Assembly (NCBI GenBank): GCA_039208045.1
Contig: JBCCRH010000274.1
Span: 1 to 8,457 of the forward strand
Source: JBCCRH01 sp039208045
GTDB lineage: Bacteria > Bacteroidota > Bacteroidia > Chitinophagales > Saprospiraceae
Direction: 5' to 3'
DNA length: 8,457 nucleotides
Shown here: positions 6,988-8,457 of the stretch, piece by piece
How positions within the stretch are numbered: the stretch's first letter is position 1
How the letters are laid out: every line of letters starts with the position of its first letter
Program-made: the position numbers and the translations under genes
The notes under the pieces: model-generated
Told to the model about the DNA's origin: nothing
The model's database searches: none
What the model saw: the letters and a program-made list of their open reading frames with translations, nothing else

Positions 6988-8457
6988 TCAACGCGCTAAA
7001 ATCGTCAGCTCAACACGCTGGTTGGCTCGTCGCCCTTCTATCGTTTCATTGTCTGCAATAGGCTTAGACTTGCCATACCCCTTGGCTTGTAATCGCTCTG
7101 ATGCGATCCCTTTTTCTACCAGCATTTGTACTAAAGCCTGGGCACGCTGATTAGATAATTTCATTGCTTGATAGTGACTCACCCAGCCATTAGTGTGTAC
7201 CCCTATCTCAACGATTAGGGTAGGGTTGGTTTGTAAAAATGCTGCCAAGCGTGTCACTTCAGTAGCAGAAATAGTCTTGACCTCAGCAGTGTTTGGCTTA
7301 AAAAAGATCGTATTAATCGTAATCACTTCACCTACTGCTACCGGCCGCAGTTCAATATTTTTTTCAATAGACTGCTTAGGAGTGATCTTATTATAGGTAG
7401 TATCCATCAAAAGAGGCGGAGTAGTAGTGGTTGGAAGCCCCAAACCTTGTTCCATTTCAATCTGCTGCTGAATTTTTTGGTCGAGCTCTTCCCGAACAGC
7501 CTCTACATCTTTTTGAATCAGCTCATATTTTTGATCTACCACCTCTAAAGGCTTTACCAATTCTTCTTCTAGGTCTTTTTCCCAGTCTTCTTTGGCAGAT
7601 GTCCGATCCTTATTCCTATTAAACCCTTGTGCCAACTCCTCCTTCAGCTGCTGTTCATTACCCTTACTTGCTGCTTGATTATTAGTTGATACCCCCTTTA
7701 TAGTCTGCTGTGCAGATGGTTCTGGAATGGACGACACTTGCTCATAACTAGCAGGCTGATCCCATACGAATGGTTCGGCATCTGTTTTTTGATCTCTGTA
7801 TGCTTGGAAGCGCTTGCGCAATTGTTCTAACTCATCATCATCATGCACCGCTTGTTTAGTCTCGTTTGGTGGTACAATGGTATCATTCAAATACTCGACC
7901 TTCGTGGTCTCTGCCTGGAAGCTTTCTTTTTCTTCCTTATTGTATAAATAGTTATGATACTGATGTGCCAATGCATCTAGTTCTGGATCGCTAATGCGTG
8001 GCAATACGCCGCCAGCTGCTTCAAACTGAGCACGTTCTTTGGCAATCTGCTCTTGGTAGGCGGCCCGTTCTTGCTGCACGGCTTCCAAATTATCATTTAG
8101 GCTGGATAGCTTTAGCTGTAGCAATTGAATCTCTTCATTTCGCTTCAAATAAGTCTCATCTTGCTCCAGTGAAGCCGTCAGCATAGATGGATCGTAGTCT
8201 AGCTCCTCCAGTATATCTCCACTTAGTGCAATGCTATTACTTTCCGAGAAAAAGCCCTCAGCATTTGCCGAAAGGCTAAGGTCGATTCCTTGGGGAATAA
8301 TCGCCTGATAGGTTCCATCTGCTGCTACCGTAATTGTTCTTGGCCGCTCTTCTTCACCTACCGAACTAATGGCGATAGCTACTTCTGCTGGAACGACTTC
8401 TCCAAGCAGTCGCCCTTTAAGTACCGTGGCAGGCTCTGGCCGTAGTTGTTTGGGCAA
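6988..8457 (-). CDS. OmpA-family envelope protein, N-terminus outside window
   Basis: The last 489 codons are present and end in TGA at 6990-6988; the frame is open at the right edge. The first codon in the window (TTG) is an internal leucine rather than a demonstrated start. Residues about 8-78 of the visible part resemble a carboxypeptidase-regulatory-like beta-sandwich (VLKGRL, then AADGTYQAIIPQG and a SLSANAEGF strand). Residues about 95-150 and 265-335 are Glu/Gln/Lys-rich and probably coiled coil, joined by low-complexity linkers. Residues about 375-489 are an OmpA/MotB C-terminal domain, which in known members binds peptidoglycan. Visible marks are INTIFFKPNTAEV, VEIGVHTN, LSNQRAQALVQMLVEKGI, LQAKGYGKSKPIADNE and NQRVEL. 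The usual Asp of the HTD motif is Asn423 here, while the partner Arg (438) is kept. In Bacteroidota similar proteins often carry beta-propeller repeats further upstream, which cannot be checked here. It probably anchors the outer membrane or a periplasmic complex to the cell wall. Confidence 0.5.
   Translation of the reverse strand: MPKQLRPEPATVLKGRLLGEVVPAEVAIAISSVGEEERPRTITVAADGTYQAIIPQGIDLSLSANAEGFFSESNSIALSGDILEELDYDPSMLTASLEQDETYLKRNEEIQLLQLKLSSLNDNLEAVQQERAAYQEQIAKERAQFEAAGGVLPRISDPELDALAHQYHNYLYNKEEKESFQAETTKVEYLNDTIVPPNETKQAVHDDDELEQLRKRFQAYRDQKTDAEPFVWDQPASYEQVSSIPEPSAQQTIKGVSTNNQAASKGNEQQLKEELAQGFNRNKDRTSAKEDWEKDLEEELVKPLEVVDQKYELIQKDVEAVREELDQKIQQQIEMEQGLGLPTTTTPPLLMDTTYNKITPKQSIEKNIELRPVAVGEVITINTIFFKPNTAEVKTISATEVTRLAAFLQTNPTLIVEIGVHTNGWVSHYQAMKLSNQRAQALVQMLVEKGIASERLQAKGYGKSKPIADNETIEGRRANQRVELTILAR

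Noticed and set aside
6974..6998. CGCG-rich inverted sequence just after the OmpA-family stop codon as a terminator
   Set aside because: The stem would be only about 4 bp, and no run of T follows it on the minus strand.

Overview
The window looks like a chromosomal segment of a Bacteroidota bacterium, plausibly from the Saprospiria (Lewinella/Haliscomenobacter-like). The class-level placement is an inference from the look of the proteins. Three things support the phylum. None of the four visible start codons has a Shine-Dalgarno sequence. Bacteroidota-type -7 elements (TAnnTTTG) lie upstream of at least two genes. The gene set fits too: a large secreted FG-GAP repeat protein, an OmpA-family protein with a carboxypeptidase-regulatory-like domain, and ribosomal protein S1 with a long acidic N-terminal extension.

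Layout from left to right. Positions 1-2296 (minus) hold a secreted protein with 14 tandem FG-GAP/VCBS-like units. Its frame is open at the left edge, so the C-terminus is missing. Positions 2297-2430 are a spacer with a strong rho-independent terminator for the next gene. Positions 2431-4581 (minus) encode ribosomal protein S1 (rpsA) with six S1 domains. Positions 4582-4776 are a divergent promoter region serving rpsA to the left and fadD to the right. Positions 4777-6447 (plus) encode a long-chain fatty-acid-CoA ligase very like E. coli FadD. Positions 6462-6938 (minus), convergent with fadD, encode a small acidic helical protein I do not recognise. Positions 6988-8457 (minus) encode the C-terminal part of an OmpA-family envelope protein whose 5' end lies beyond the right edge.

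The genes do not form an obvious pathway. rpsA and fadD are housekeeping genes (translation, fatty-acid activation). The two edge genes are envelope or secreted proteins. The OmpA-family gene and the small acidic gene share a strand with 49 bp between them and no visible terminator, so they may be partly co-transcribed, although the small gene appears to have its own promoter. I see no CRISPR array, insertion sequence, tRNA, rRNA, phage gene or defence system, and nothing I would call a new biological system. The points most worth a second look are the 14-unit permuted repeat array, the leader of rpsA (a hairpin and a mini-ORF overlapping the start codon), and an Asp-to-Asn change at the peptidoglycan-binding position of the OmpA domain.

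[Format note: the original answer gave no feature confidences; the uniform 0.5 is a placeholder required by the schema, not an estimate.]
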